A DNA stretch of 64,000 nt from contig NC_088953.1 of NCBI RefSeq assembly GCF_010111755.1, forward strand, positions 1 through 64,000, read 5' to 3'. Position numbers and translations under genes: made by a program. Position 1 is the stretch's first letter; each line of letters starts with the position of its first letter. Below are positions 42,539 through 52,437 of this stretch, in pieces. The notes under the pieces were generated by a model. The model had not been told where the DNA came from and ran no database searches. It was given only the letters and a program-made list of their open reading frames with translations. Source of the DNA: Nakaseomyces glabratus (taxonomy: Eukaryota > Ascomycota > Saccharomycetes > Saccharomycetales > Saccharomycetaceae).

Positions 42539-42539
42539 A

Positions 42540-42890
42540 ATGGCCAGTGAAACTCCTCGTATTGATCCCAGTGAAATCACAAGCAACACATCCCCAGTGT
42601 TTAGGATAATAGCACAGGTTAAATCGCAACCGAGTGAGAACACGCTGATACTAGCATCTCCTACCACTGGGGGCGAGATGATCACGCTCGATAGCGTGCG
42701 GGTGTCTATGAACAAGACCTTTGACGTGGACTCTTGGTATGAGTTTGTATGCAGGTCAAGCGACAACGGTGATGTCGGTTTCCTAGTGTTGGATGCTGTC
42801 AAGTGCGTGCTTAATGAAAACGAAGAGATCAGTGTCAATGGTATAATAGCCCTGCAACAGCTGACCAAAAAATTTCCGGAAATATACTAA
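42540..42890 (+). CDS. RFA3: replication protein A 14-kDa subunit
   Basis: This 116-residue OB-fold protein is the smallest subunit of the trimeric single-strand DNA binding complex RPA, needed for replication, repair, recombination and Mec1 checkpoint signalling. It opens with MASETPR and continues with PVFRIIAQVKSQPSENTLIL, VSMNKTFDVDSWYEFVCR and LQQLTKKFPEIY, all close to S. cerevisiae Rfa3 (122 residues); the deficit is a short loop near residue 45. An MCB site lies upstream. The gene is divergent from CPS1 and convergent with KRE9, as in S. cerevisiae. Confidence 0.96.
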   Translation: MASETPRIDPSEITSNTSPVFRIIAQVKSQPSENTLILASPTTGGEMITLDSVRVSMNKTFDVDSWYEFVCRSSDNGDVGFLVLDAVKCVLNENEEISVNGIIALQQLTKKFPEIY

Positions 42891-43493
42891 AATGTTCTAA
42901 GATCAATAGCATTTTCGTAGTATATATAATTACTCATACCTTAAAATAAATATAATAAACCAAAGATTTACTAAAAAATGATTGTACTTTTTAAAAAATT
43001 ATATGTATTAATATATAAAAGTAAGTCTTCAAAAATTATAAAGACTTTCAAAACCCAATGAAATATAAATGAAAAATGATGGTGACTAGAAAAAAAATGA
43101 AATAAAAAAAATAATAATTCTAATGAAATGAATGGCTTTTCTTTTCTGTTCTCCAGCTCACTTGGTGAAACGATATGCAGCTAAAGTATTAGTTCAATTC
43201 GCTAGCGGCAACAAGCAAAATCATGCTCCGAAACGTGTAATATCGGAAACGTTATTGCTATTTTCTACATTATTTAGCGTTTGTAATGAATTTAGAGCCA
43301 CACACTGCACGTACGTACTTCCCGATGGCAGTAACTTATCTCTATAAGTGTAAAGCTATGCCCAAATTTGATAACAGGTTTAGCAGACTCGTTTCTCAAG
43401 CGTTTGGAAGATGGGAGGACATGCGACCACGAAGAAAAAAAAAGAAACAGTAAACTGCAATGAATGCTTTTATGTTTGAGATAGTCCTAGCAA
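42891..43493. other. RFA3-KRE9 convergent intergenic region
   Basis: 603 bases of AT-rich terminator sequence with poly-A runs. A 71-codon plus-strand frame (43132-43347) begins at an ATG but resembles no family, so I do not call it. Confidence 0.55.
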
Positions 43494-44324
43494 TCAACTG
43501 GACAAATATCTAACATTCAATTTTCTGGTTGACAGCGATTGTCTCTTGATTGGGTTATACCAGCCACCGTTGTCTGAAGGCATAGCTGCTGGAGTAGCGT
43601 AGTTGACAGCACTTGAGACTGTGTAGTTCCAAGCTGGAGTCAAAGTTGACAGTTGATCCAAGGAGCTTCTAAAGGTGGAGTAGAATGTGACGGCACTAGT
43701 AGGGTACCTTCTGCTCCAAGTCGTTGCTGTGACTTTTGTGCCTGGCTGTTGTTGGATTGGAGCGACTCTAGTCTTCAAGGTTTGCTCAGTGTAAGGCAAG
43801 CTGTAGACACTGCTTGCGTCGAAGCTCTGTGTGTTTGTGTCGGTACCTGTTCTGATGGAAGTCTGCGGCACTGGCTGGATGGTGTCGGTGTAGGTCAGCA
43901 GTTCGAAAGTAGTTGGTCCGCCCATGTTGGTCAGCTCGATTCTTGGGGTGTAGTGCAGCGTGTAACCCTGGCCGTCGACCCAGGCGAACACTTGCACGTA
44001 GAACTGTCCTGATCCGACCACCGAGGACTGGATGTCGAACTTGTAAGAGTACGTGCCGGCGTCGTCCTTGTCCAGGTCATCCGGGGTGATCTTGGTGTCG
44101 GGCTTGTACACACACTGGATCTTGGTGTTGGGACCGTAACACAGACTGAACAGGTAGTAAGCGACCTTGTCCAACGGTGGGTACGCACCGTTGTCGACCC
44201 ACTTCAGGTTAATGGACACTGTACCGTCCGCACCGCTGAAAGTGTCACCGGGACCAGGCTCAACGATGTTGACATCCGCACGGATAAGCGCAAACAGAGA
44301 TAGCAGTATAGCCAGCAGCAGCAT
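43494..44324 (-). CDS. KRE9: Kre9/Knh1-family beta-1,6-glucan synthesis protein
   Basis: A 276-residue secreted O-glycoprotein required for cell-wall beta-1,6-glucan. Seen: a signal peptide (about 1-16, MLLLAILLSLFALIRA), an Ig-like N-terminal Kre9/Knh1 domain beginning DVNIVEPGPGDTFSG (about 17-125), a Thr/Ser-rich middle, and a basic C-terminal tail ending KLNVRYLSS with no GPI signal. Yeast has the pair KRE9 and KNH1; position next to RFA3 and CPS1 identifies this one as KRE9. Codon use is noticeably GC-richer in the N-terminal half, as in a well-expressed gene. It is divergent from IOC2. Confidence 0.94.
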   Translation of the reverse strand: MLLLAILLSLFALIRADVNIVEPGPGDTFSGADGTVSINLKWVDNGAYPPLDKVAYYLFSLCYGPNTKIQCVYKPDTKITPDDLDKDDAGTYSYKFDIQSSVVGSGQFYVQVFAWVDGQGYTLHYTPRIELTNMGGPTTFELLTYTDTIQPVPQTSIRTGTDTNTQSFDASSVYSLPYTEQTLKTRVAPIQQQPGTKVTATTWSRRYPTSAVTFYSTFRSSLDQLSTLTPAWNYTVSSAVNYATPAAMPSDNGGWYNPIKRQSLSTRKLNVRYLSS

Positions 44325-44554
44325 GTCTCTATTATTCTAGTTTTTGTAGTTTGTGTAGTTATACCTCTGGAGGACTCAAGCAACCACAACAGGCGTGTTG
44401 GATCCCCCTCCAGTTTATATATAAGGAGAGCAAAATCTTGAGTTTTATGGGCTTGGAATTACACGTACCGCTAGACGAAGTACAAATTTTCAGCTAAAAA
44501 GGCTTCCCTCCGCCGATCCTCTCGGCCCCAGCCAGTTTAGATCCCTGTTCGCGT

Positions 44555-44587
44555 TTCCACGCTTCCACGACTTCCACGGCTTCCACG
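44555..44587 (+). repeat. 9-bp tandem motif with core TTCCACG, four copies
   Basis: TTCCACG occurs at 44555, 44563, 44572 and 44581, embedded in cttccacga/g units. A fifth degenerate copy, cttcttgg, follows. The regular spacing suggests either a small tandem duplication or a cluster of factor sites between KRE9 and IOC2. Confidence 0.7.
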
Positions 44588-44666
44588 ACTTCTTGGCAGA
44601 TCGCTTCCATTCTGCTGCTTCTGCTTTTCTTGGCTGCGGGTTGTCATCGTCACCGTCATTTATAGT

Positions 44667-44692
44667 TTACCCGGATTTTATTGGTTACCCGG
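44667..44692 (+). promoter_or_regulatory. pair of Reb1-type sites (TTACCCGG)
   Basis: Two exact TTACCCGG words, at 44667-44674 and 44685-44692, 18 bases apart in the same orientation. Reb1 is a general regulatory factor that clears nucleosomes and can terminate stray transcription. A pair between divergent promoters is a typical setting. Confidence 0.65.
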
Positions 44693-44977
44693 ACTTATAT
44701 ATCACTGTATACAAATATCTCATGTGGTAAGTGGTGTGTTACGGAGGACATATGACCTGGACTAGTATATAGCGATAATGTCTTTTTCACATAATCCGGC
44801 TCTTCTCATGCTGCGGGCGATGGGGCCCGTCTCACTCGGTGTGTAAACAGCGTGTAAATAGAGTTTGCGCACGGTTTGGTATATCTGTTACGGATGCAAG
44901 GTCTGTTTTACTCGTATCCTAGCCTTTTGTCATTGCAATTGCTATCCTTATAAAGGGACAACTGTTTGCAAATAAGT

Positions 44978-47539
44978 ATGAGAAGATCTAGGAGAGTGGC
45001 CAGCGCGGCTAGTGCCGAGGTCGTGGAGCCCGTGGAACCCGTGGAACCCGTTCAGTCCACACAGTCTGTGCGAACCAAGAGGAAAGCCAGCGATGATCCA
45101 GTACCCATTGAAGACTGGCAGCAGTACATTTCGGAGGACACGCTGCGCGTGTACTACAAGCAGGTGAGGCCCAAGGTGGAGATCCCGTACGAGCTGTTGG
45201 CGGACGACGAGGACCGAGAGGCGCTGGTGCACTCGTGGGAGTACCAGTACGTGTTATCCTGGCTTTACAACGTGTGCGAGTCCTTCAGAACACAGCACTC
45301 GTCCATTGCGGAATACATCATCGACACCACTGGACCCATCAGGACTTACTGGAAGGACCTGAAGTTCGACGAGAACCTGCTGTGGATAGACTTCCATCGC
45401 GTGTTCCCACACATCAGACTAAACCTGTTGAAAAATGTAGCCAACAACAAGTCCATTACCATGGACCAGTGGGATGAGCTGTTGGAGAACCATGTCGGGA
45501 TCACAGACAAGTTCGATGACATGCGCTTGCCAGATCAATTCAACGTGCTTTACAGGATGATCAAGTTCATCGAGGCAAGAAACTTACCATTCAGGAACTA
45601 CCTGTCGAATTACCTGGATCTGTTCGATTTCTACCACACAGAACTCGATGAACACAGGTATCTTATCGCACTTCCGGCCATCGGGGTCCTAATAGAGCGT
45701 CAATTGACCAGAGATGACAACGACAAGGAGCTAGCAGTACCGATAAAATTGAAAAACTGCACGGTTCAGAATAAAACAGATAAATCGATAGAGCTCATCC
45801 ACTTGGATTACTCAAAAGAGATAGATGACTACATGCATTCGGTGAAATTTGAAACCACAGTGCTGACCACTGATTTTGAATCATTCTTGGAGTATTGGCG
45901 TAACCACAAGAAGAACAAACAGATTAACGAGTTTTGTACCTCCATGATACCTGATCTTATCGAACATATACTCTACGCTTCTAAATCAATGACGATGAAA
46001 GAAAAAGAAGATTCATTAGCAGAACTAATGACAAGAAGAAAGAGATCCTCGAGATTAGTTGCCAAAGAAAAAGAAGTTGAAAAGGAGGAAGAACAGCATA
46101 AATGGTTGGATAAAGTAACAGATAGAGACCAATTCATAAAACATAGAAATAGAGTTGTCGGGAAATTTGCAAAGAAGGTCAAAGATGTGATTAGAAATGA
46201 AATATGGTATAAATTTGAACAGGAGTTGAAAACAGAGAAGCTACGCAGAAGAAATGACCCTAGACTAAATACTGACAGCTTTGGACCCTCAGATGAAGAT
46301 CCGTTGGGACCCATGGATTGGCAAATTATAAATGATAACCCAGTGTTTAAAGAAAATGTAGTAAGCATGCCACCTAGCCACATAACAGATGAATTAAAAG
46401 AAGTACTGCCTAATTTGACTGAACTTCCAAGTAACCTTTGTATCACTAATGAAGATATTGAAGAAAGGAAAAAGGAAGGTTTACCAACCGATAATGAACA
46501 ACTTGACATCCAGGACTGGCTCTTTGATTGCCCTGGTGAAACAGAACCTGTCACAACGTTGGTATCACATGAAAAAGAACCAGAAGACCCTAGGATTGTT
46601 AACCATTCTTTAGTATGTTGTGCTGAATGTTTCAGATGGCAACATTGGGCTCACCAACCTTCAAAAATTACAGAAATTCTGACATATGCTTCGCTAAAGC
46701 CTTCCATGTTAAATGACAATATAGACCACCAACTTACTGAAAAAGATCTCGCAGCAGTTTCTTACGCATCGACTGCTCCGCTCCCTTCAATTCTACCAAG
46801 TAGAAGATCAGTGAGGGCACGCACTGCAGATTCAAGAGAGGAATCAAGAGAACCTGAAGTCCAGTATAATCGACCCGTGGATAAGAGAAAGCCTCTTGGT
46901 GAGTTTACCTTGTTTGTTTGTGGTTGGTGCATGGAAAATTTCGAAAGTAGTATTAGATCCAGTTTTATACCGGAGTTACAAGCTATTAGACTAAAGCAGA
47001 AGAAGCAGTTTGAATACAGAATGAAAAAGAAGAGAGAGAAGGAGGAATTGAAAAAAGCACAAGCTCAGTTGAGCAACAATGATTCCAACGGTAATACATC
47101 TTCATTCAAGACAAAAGTAACGAATCCTACATCTACAATAGATAATGGCATGCATAACAGTTTTGCAACTCATCAACCTGTAAGCAATCAATTACCGCAA
47201 GTCTCCCCGGTTGTCAATCCTATTACTCAGGAAGAAGCCCTCAACAGCAACCAGCAGCTACCTATTATGAACGCGCAACAGGTACCGATGGATAACATCC
47301 AACAAGCAAGTATGTATAACAGCCCACAGTTACCGATTAACAATGTCCAGCCTGAAGTGCCAACTATTACACATAATGTTAATGCCATGCCTAATAATTT
47401 TGTCGGACATACACAGATGAATGGCTTTCAAGCCGTATCTGCCACTCAATTGGAAATTCACCCCACCACAGAACATCCAATTACTGACGCCCAGTCACAA
47501 GCGCACCAACGTTTCGCACCACCTAGCGATAGCTTGTGA
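44978..47539 (+). CDS. IOC2: Ioc2-like PHD-finger subunit of the Isw1b remodeller
   Basis: A nuclear protein of 853 residues. In S. cerevisiae Ioc2 joins Isw1 and Ioc4 in the Isw1b complex, which spaces nucleosomes over transcribed genes and works downstream of Set2 marks. Seen: a basic Arg/Lys-rich start followed by VEPVEPVEP; a conserved helical N-terminal half with WLYNVCESFRTQHSS; a Lys/Glu-rich central segment; a PHD-like set of Cys/His residues, LVCCAECFRWQHWAHQ (about 545-560) with its second half FVCGWCMENF (about 648) after a long insertion; and a Gln/Asn-rich tail from about 700. Identification rests on the PHD residues, length (yeast 812) and adjacency to GIS3 and NYV1. The frame opens at TTG (44966), but the first ATG is at 44978. 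Confidence 0.85.
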   Translation: MRRSRRVASAASAEVVEPVEPVEPVQSTQSVRTKRKASDDPVPIEDWQQYISEDTLRVYYKQVRPKVEIPYELLADDEDREALVHSWEYQYVLSWLYNVCESFRTQHSSIAEYIIDTTGPIRTYWKDLKFDENLLWIDFHRVFPHIRLNLLKNVANNKSITMDQWDELLENHVGITDKFDDMRLPDQFNVLYRMIKFIEARNLPFRNYLSNYLDLFDFYHTELDEHRYLIALPAIGVLIERQLTRDDNDKELAVPIKLKNCTVQNKTDKSIELIHLDYSKEIDDYMHSVKFETTVLTTDFESFLEYWRNHKKNKQINEFCTSMIPDLIEHILYASKSMTMKEKEDSLAELMTRRKRSSRLVAKEKEVEKEEEQHKWLDKVTDRDQFIKHRNRVVGKFAKKVKDVIRNEIWYKFEQELKTEKLRRRNDPRLNTDSFGPSDEDPLGPMDWQIINDNPVFKENVVSMPPSHITDELKEVLPNLTELPSNLCITNEDIEERKKEGLPTDNEQLDIQDWLFDCPGETEPVTTLVSHEKEPEDPRIVNHSLVCCAECFRWQHWAHQPSKITEILTYASLKPSMLNDNIDHQLTEKDLAAVSYASTAPLPSILPSRRSVRARTADSREESREPEVQYNRPVDKRKPLGEFTLFVCGWCMENFESSIRSSFIPELQAIRLKQKKQFEYRMKKKREKEELKKAQAQLSNNDSNGNTSSFKTKVTNPTSTIDNGMHNSFATHQPVSNQLPQVSPVVNPITQEEALNSNQQLPIMNAQQVPMDNIQQASMYNSPQLPINNVQPEVPTITHNVNAMPNNFVGHTQMNGFQAVSATQLEIHPTTEHPITDAQSQAHQRFAPPSDSL

Positions 47540-48539
47540 AATTAAGATTAACCGTTTAGTCTGATTGCTAGTACACATGATTGAATTCATAAAGTCATGA
47601 CTGTTATACAAAAATGTGATAATACATTTTGTGTGCTGTTGTAATATACATGACCTTTCTCCCTATACTATACTATGATCTTTACGTTTTATCTTGCTTA
47701 GCATAAATAAAGCCTACTATATAGACATTGTAAATACAAAGGCCCACATATCATTATTCTATTCAATCATTGAAGAATAATCTTTAATACTACACATAGT
47801 AAATGTATTACTCACTCTGTATATCGACAATAGTAAAAAATACATTCAGCTGCAACCAAAATACAGTATTAATACTATCACACTGTATCTTATTCTGGAG
47901 CTTGATGTTGATACGTCCACAAGTATTTAGCAACGATATGCTGGGTAAGGGACAAGCTAGTATGAAGGGAACAATCCGGCTCACAGTGTTTTGTTAGTTC
48001 TTGATGATCTAATTGCCAGCTCAAGAATTCATAGTTTTGGCACATTTTCTTGGTCGGGGGCCTAAGGAGCTACGAAAGCCCTGATGAAAAGCTGCTCCAG
48101 CCATTCCTCTAGGATCAACACGTTTCAAAGAGCATCTTGGCAGAAATCAGGTACTTTCTCCTTTGCTCAAGTATTAGATTTGATCTATTACAATTAGTTG
48201 TTGAGCTCCGTCTTATAAATTTGGGCCTGGGGCAGTTGAACAGATTGCCACATTTTCAAAAGACAGTTGAGTTGTATCTTATACTGATCTTCAGTTGCTT
48301 CCAAAAGTTTTACGACACGACCCATAAATTAATAGAAATTGCAATTATTAGATATCCATCTTCTGAACTACAGCTATATTAGTATTGGACTGTAATAATA
48401 CATTTAGTGAAGGTGATCTATTGGTGAAGTTTTTTGAATCGTGCATACATTATAATCAGAATTAGAATTATCAGTTTCAAAAAGCAGACCATCGGATAAA
48501 TACGTGTTTACAAATTTGCGGCTACAGCTAATAAGAGAT
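47540..48539. other. IOC2-GIS3 intergenic region
   Basis: 1.0 kb of sequence. A 64-codon frame (47803-47997) and an 81-codon frame that opens only at TTG (48137-48382) are present; neither is credible. It includes the GIS3 promoter. No RNA gene is recognised. Confidence 0.55.
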
Positions 48540-50192
48540 ATGTACTATCCGCGAGTGCACATAGACTCTACTACAGCGATCATGTCGCATCCGTTGCTAC
48601 ACACAAGAAGATGTAAAAGCACCTCATCACTCTCAAGTACACGACATTTGTCTTTTAGTGGTACTAGGAGGCAAAGTTTTAATATGTTTGATGACCATGA
48701 TAACAATACACCAAGTATTAGTGGTTGTAAAGTTAGGTATACAAGGAGGAAAAGAAGCATCAAGAGAAATAAGACTGAAACACCTACATTGAACAACAAT
48801 AAGAATAAGGATTCCGAAGAAAATGTCGTTTTCACTACAAACATTACTCCATCATTAAACTCAGTCCTATCACAGATCAAAAACTCGAATAATTTGTCCA
48901 ATAAGGCCTCTGTCGACTTACTTGCAAAATCAGAAAACACTGGTAGTACTTCCCCACATCTAAAACCAACCGATAGTGGTATTTTATTGAAGAGAAAATT
49001 ATCCGACGAAACTCACAACTGTAATATTAATACTGACTCTGGCTTTAACTTCCGTGAAAGTCTGAAATTAGATACCCTTTCTGATGCAGAAGACTTAAGT
49101 TTCAGTAGAGACGAAGATATATCAAACCTTTCAATCGCCACGATGGAAATACATCCTCTGACAGAAGAAATGACCCCTGATAAAATGAACTCACATAATG
49201 AAGACAATAGCACAGATATAGGAAAAATAATTGACGATAATTTGGCACCAAAGCTAAAGATAATAAATATCGACGACCTAGACTTGAACGATCATTGGAA
49301 AGTTGATGAATTATCAGAAGTATTGCCACCTATTTTTCACAGAAGCTATGGCTATGTTAAACCTGTTTCCAGCCTAGAAAGAATTACTGATAACGATTCT
49401 ATTTCAATAAGTCATAGAGTGCAGGAAAATGGTAGGAGAAACTCGTTGGACCTAAGTTTCACTGGAATGAAACCGACACAAGGACAAATGACTATTAAAA
49501 CTAGTCCGTATAGTGCTGCTAGTAATATCATATATGGAAAAGACTCCGTAGAACTTGAGTCATGGCCAGAAGCTAATTTTGCCCCTAGTTCGAAGTCAAA
49601 CAAATTGACTAGGGATAATATGGAAAAATCTTCAAATCAACAGCATGATTTGGTACCATTGCTGTTATCAGACAAAAGAGTGCGGGCTAACTCTCTAAAT
49701 GGTAATTTTCTAAAGCTGTACTCGATTAAAACATCGGCTACTTATAAGAGCTTGATACCGGAGGTAAATGTTGACGAGAGCGTTTTACAACAATTGTCTT
49801 ATAAAGATATTTGGAATTTAGACATACACGAGACAGATGTGGCACCTAAGGATATTAAAATTGCTCTTATAACCAAGAAAAAACTATGGTCAGATCTTTT
49901 GCATCAAACTAGAAGAGATCTGTATGGGGAACACACGCCTTGGAATATGAAATTTGTGGTCCAAGATACTGATCCTGTAGCTAATATCGACAATAGTACG
50001 GAAGAGAGAAGAGTGTCACTGGTTAGATTAAAATCCGAAGTTAAACCATGGACTACAAATGAAGACCTATCTTCTGAGTTATCTGGTACTAGAATGCTGA
50101 AACCATGCGGTAAACTTAAATTAACAAGTAAAGGTCCAAATAAGGAAATTCAATATGTTGTTAAAGGTTGGTGTGATAGCCGATTTCAATGA
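48540..50192 (+). CDS. GIS3: Gis3-like protein of unknown function
   Basis: A hydrophilic, Ser/Asn/Asp-rich protein of 550 residues without membrane segments, probably largely disordered. A basic stretch RYTRRKRSIKRNKTE lies early, and the C-terminal third (YKDIWNLDIHE, TKKKLWSDLLHQTRRDLYGEHTPWN) looks the most structured and conserved. I assign it to GIS3 by its place between IOC2 and NYV1 and by length (502 in S. cerevisiae), not by a domain. Yeast GIS3 was found as a suppressor linked to Snf1/glucose signalling, and its biochemical role is unknown. The frame opens at GTG (48504). The first ATG is at 48540, and a second at 48582 (MSHPLLHTRRCKS) is an alternative start. Confidence 0.68.
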   Translation: MYYPRVHIDSTTAIMSHPLLHTRRCKSTSSLSSTRHLSFSGTRRQSFNMFDDHDNNTPSISGCKVRYTRRKRSIKRNKTETPTLNNNKNKDSEENVVFTTNITPSLNSVLSQIKNSNNLSNKASVDLLAKSENTGSTSPHLKPTDSGILLKRKLSDETHNCNINTDSGFNFRESLKLDTLSDAEDLSFSRDEDISNLSIATMEIHPLTEEMTPDKMNSHNEDNSTDIGKIIDDNLAPKLKIINIDDLDLNDHWKVDELSEVLPPIFHRSYGYVKPVSSLERITDNDSISISHRVQENGRRNSLDLSFTGMKPTQGQMTIKTSPYSAASNIIYGKDSVELESWPEANFAPSSKSNKLTRDNMEKSSNQQHDLVPLLLSDKRVRANSLNGNFLKLYSIKTSATYKSLIPEVNVDESVLQQLSYKDIWNLDIHETDVAPKDIKIALITKKKLWSDLLHQTRRDLYGEHTPWNMKFVVQDTDPVANIDNSTEERRVSLVRLKSEVKPWTTNEDLSSELSGTRMLKPCGKLKLTSKGPNKEIQYVVKGWCDSRFQ

Positions 50193-50810
50193 TGGCAGCT
50201 TCAGAACGACTTCGAATCAATCATTGGTATGTTCAACATGTGAATCGCCAAACATATAGGTACACGCTTATATTTATATCATGAATTTTAACGAACAAGA
50301 ACTCTATAGAATTATAAAATACATATGTTTAAATATATAATGGCAACATCCAGTCTACCCTGACTCATTTCTATATAGCATTTGATGCTCACCATATTAT
50401 GCTGCACAGTCATATGCTAAATAACGACACATTTTTCCCAAAAATTCAGGAACGACCATCGGATACCCTGAAATGCCCAACACAAGAACAATCGGCATCG
50501 ACTCAACTCAATGCTTTGAACAATGAACCCTCAGACCTTGAACGTTCCCCTTTTCCTGAACCGACCGCGCTGGCTACCGAGATTCAAATTGGTCTAAAGA
50601 TAGTAACCTAAAAACTATAGGCTTGAAGCTGAACAACAGCCCTCACAGGTGAATAATTTCAATTAGGACAAGAATTTTTTACTATCCCTCAGGACACTCA
50701 ACTGTTTGGCATTTGGATAGGTAAATATCCATATATTACATATTGAAACAACTACATTGGTAGAATAGCAGTAGTCATAACATAAAGGTTATAGTCGGTG
50801 CTATATCAAT
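50193..50810. other. GIS3-NYV1 intergenic region with a doubtful 70-codon frame
   Basis: 618 bases. An ATG-initiated frame at 50399-50611 encodes 70 Thr/Pro/Glu-rich residues without similarity to a known family. It could be chance or an unrecognised small gene; I favour chance. Confidence 0.5.
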
Positions 50811-51515
50811 ATGAAGCGGTTCAACATTTCCTATGTGGAGATAATAAAAAATGGTGTTTCGGTGAGTAGTTGTTACGAGAACGATTCATCAACATATGGA
50901 GCAACAAATGAAGGTGCATGCAGGCCAGATATTTTCCATAGCCTCGTGGTCGACATGGTTGTTCCAAAGGTAATACCGGTATCAGGTAACAAAGTTACTA
51001 AGATGTCTACTCCTCTGATAGACGGTTTTGACTGTTATTATACTACTCGTGACGATGATGCCAACACCGTACTTGTCTGTTTTACTAGGGAGGACATACC
51101 CAAGATATTACCTATTAGGGTTTTAAGTGAATTGAAGCACAACGAGGCCCATGAAATTGATAATGATAATAAACTCAGTGCTTGTGTTGGGAACATATTA
51201 GATAATTTCCACAACGAATTGATACAGTACAAAAATCAAAATGGTATCAAGGGTGGTAATGAAGCTGAAGATGATATGCAAGAAGTAATACAAATAATGA
51301 ATGATAATATCGATAAATTCCTTGAACGACAAGAAAGAGTTTCTCTTTTAGTTGATAAGACATCTCACCTGAATAGCAATAGTCGAAGCTTTAAACGTAA
51401 AGCAATCAAACTGAAAGAGAGGATGTGGTGGCGCCGCATGAAAAACTACACTCTCATGATATTTGCAATAATATTATGTGTTAGTGCTATTTCAATGTTT
51501 TTCTATCTATGGTGA
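50811..51515 (+). CDS. NYV1: Nyv1 vacuolar R-SNARE
   Basis: A 234-residue tail-anchored v-SNARE that pairs with Vam3, Vti1 and Vam7 in homotypic vacuole fusion. Seen: an N-terminal longin-like domain (about 1-140, starting MKRFNISYVEIIKNG), an R-SNARE coiled coil (about 155-205) with the zero-layer Arg in FLERQERVSLL, a basic juxtamembrane patch (KERMWWRRMKN), and a single C-terminal membrane anchor (about 214-234). The reading frame is continuous; the S. cerevisiae gene has an intron near its 3' end (from memory), which is absent here. It ends the IOC2-GIS3-NYV1 block. Confidence 0.9.
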   Translation: MKRFNISYVEIIKNGVSVSSCYENDSSTYGATNEGACRPDIFHSLVVDMVVPKVIPVSGNKVTKMSTPLIDGFDCYYTTRDDDANTVLVCFTREDIPKILPIRVLSELKHNEAHEIDNDNKLSACVGNILDNFHNELIQYKNQNGIKGGNEAEDDMQEVIQIMNDNIDKFLERQERVSLLVDKTSHLNSNSRSFKRKAIKLKERMWWRRMKNYTLMIFAIILCVSAISMFFYLW

Positions 51516-51903
51516 TTTTCTGTTTATGATTTAACTGTGTGGATAGTTTTTGGAGGTCTGGAACTCAAGCAACTACTATCATGAAATCGTACCAGTATTT
51601 CACCTTCAGCGCCATAGTTGTGTACTAAGCAAGAAATCGAAGTACACTATCGTAATTTTTTGTTTATCATTACTCTTTCTTTACCACTATATGTTTTATG
51701 GTAAATTTCAATCATATTATTAAGGTCTATAACATCATTATAACTTACTTAAATGTGTAAAATACGTTATTCTTGGAATATCTATTGTTTTTATCTGTAA
51801 AATTCTGTTCGTAATCAACTTCGTAAAGATCTTAAGAGATATTAAGTTCTTTCAGCTCAACAAAGAATGTTGATTTAAATTGTAGAAGCAAGTTTGGATT
51901 TCA
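51516..51903. other. NYV1-YBR137W convergent intergenic region, synteny junction
   Basis: 388 AT-rich bases between converging genes that lie on S. cerevisiae chromosomes XII and II, so a rearrangement point. No feature is visible. Confidence 0.6.
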
Positions 51904-52437
51904 TTAATCCAAATTCAAAGTTGCTTCTCTCGATTTGTTAGCATATTCAATAATGGATGTCACAGCAAATAAGTGATCCTCGTGTTGCTTCAATCCACTA
52001 ACAGTTAAGATGGCAATTGGGTAGTCACTGTTTTCCAAGAAGATTGGTACAGCGCCACCATGGAAGGCATAGTCTTTAGGGTCTACGAAGAACTTCTCTT
52101 GTGGGGTCTTATCACCCTTGGCAATTCTCATATAATAACTGGAATGGCCAAATCTTAAGGCAGTCTTCTTTTTTCTGGAGATCCAGTAATCATTGTCATT
52201 AGAGGCAACACCGACAACAGTGTGATAGAGAACATGGTCGTTTACCAAAGATATATTGATGGCAACAGCTTTGTTTGGAAAGGTTTCTGCCACTTCTCTT
52301 CTCACGAATTGTCCTAATTCATAGGCATCTTCAGAATCAAACTTGCTCAAGAAACATTTCTTCTCTAACTTATCTATTTCTTCGAGAGATAGCTTTCCCT
52401 TTTCCAGTTTAGTCAACAGAGTACCATCCAGCTTCAT
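51904..52437 (-). CDS. YBR137W homologue, UPF0303/DUF336 (HbpS-like) protein
   Basis: A soluble protein of 177 residues matching the length of S. cerevisiae Ybr137w (179). The core has the DUF336/UPF0303 pattern: LGQFVRREVAETFPNKAVAINISL, then YWISRKKKTALRFGHSSYYM, then FAFHGG-like YAFHGGAVPIFLE and YPIAILTVSGL. In yeast the protein interacts with the Get4-Get5-Sgt2 pre-targeting machinery for tail-anchored proteins. Its fold resembles a haem-binding bacterial family, but the activity is unsettled. The frame can be opened at TTG (52455); the first ATG is at 52437. It lies directly after MEC1 in the same direction, as in S. cerevisiae. Confidence 0.9.
   Translation of the reverse strand: MKLDGTLLTKLEKGKLSLEEIDKLEKKCFLSKFDSEDAYELGQFVRREVAETFPNKAVAINISLVNDHVLYHTVVGVASNDNDYWISRKKKTALRFGHSSYYMRIAKGDKTPQEKFFVDPKDYAFHGGAVPIFLENSDYPIAILTVSGLKQHEDHLFAVTSIIEYANKSREATLNLD

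Larger units (their letters stand above)
41803..42539. other. CPS1-RFA3 divergent promoter region
   Basis: 737 bases with a moderate GC stretch. It contains an MluI cell-cycle box (42391-42396), two tandem near-copies of gtaagcaactag (about 42201-42226) and a 17-bp repeat in the RFA3 leader (42499-42538). Several GATA-like words occur on the CPS1 side, which would fit nitrogen control of CPS1, but they are too short to assert. Confidence 0.6.
44325..44977. other. KRE9-IOC2 divergent promoter, synteny junction
   Basis: 653 bases between divergently transcribed genes that lie on different chromosomes (X and XII) in S. cerevisiae, so a rearrangement point lies here. It contains four TTCCACG words at 8-9 base spacing (44555-44587) and two Reb1-type sites (44667-44674 and 44685-44692). 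Confidence 0.65.

Noticed and set aside
44966..44977. Extended N-terminus (MQIS) of the IOC2-like protein
   Set aside because: It depends on a TTG start; the first ATG at 44978 is used. The same reasoning moved the starts of the permease, GIS3, the YBR137W homologue and MEC1.
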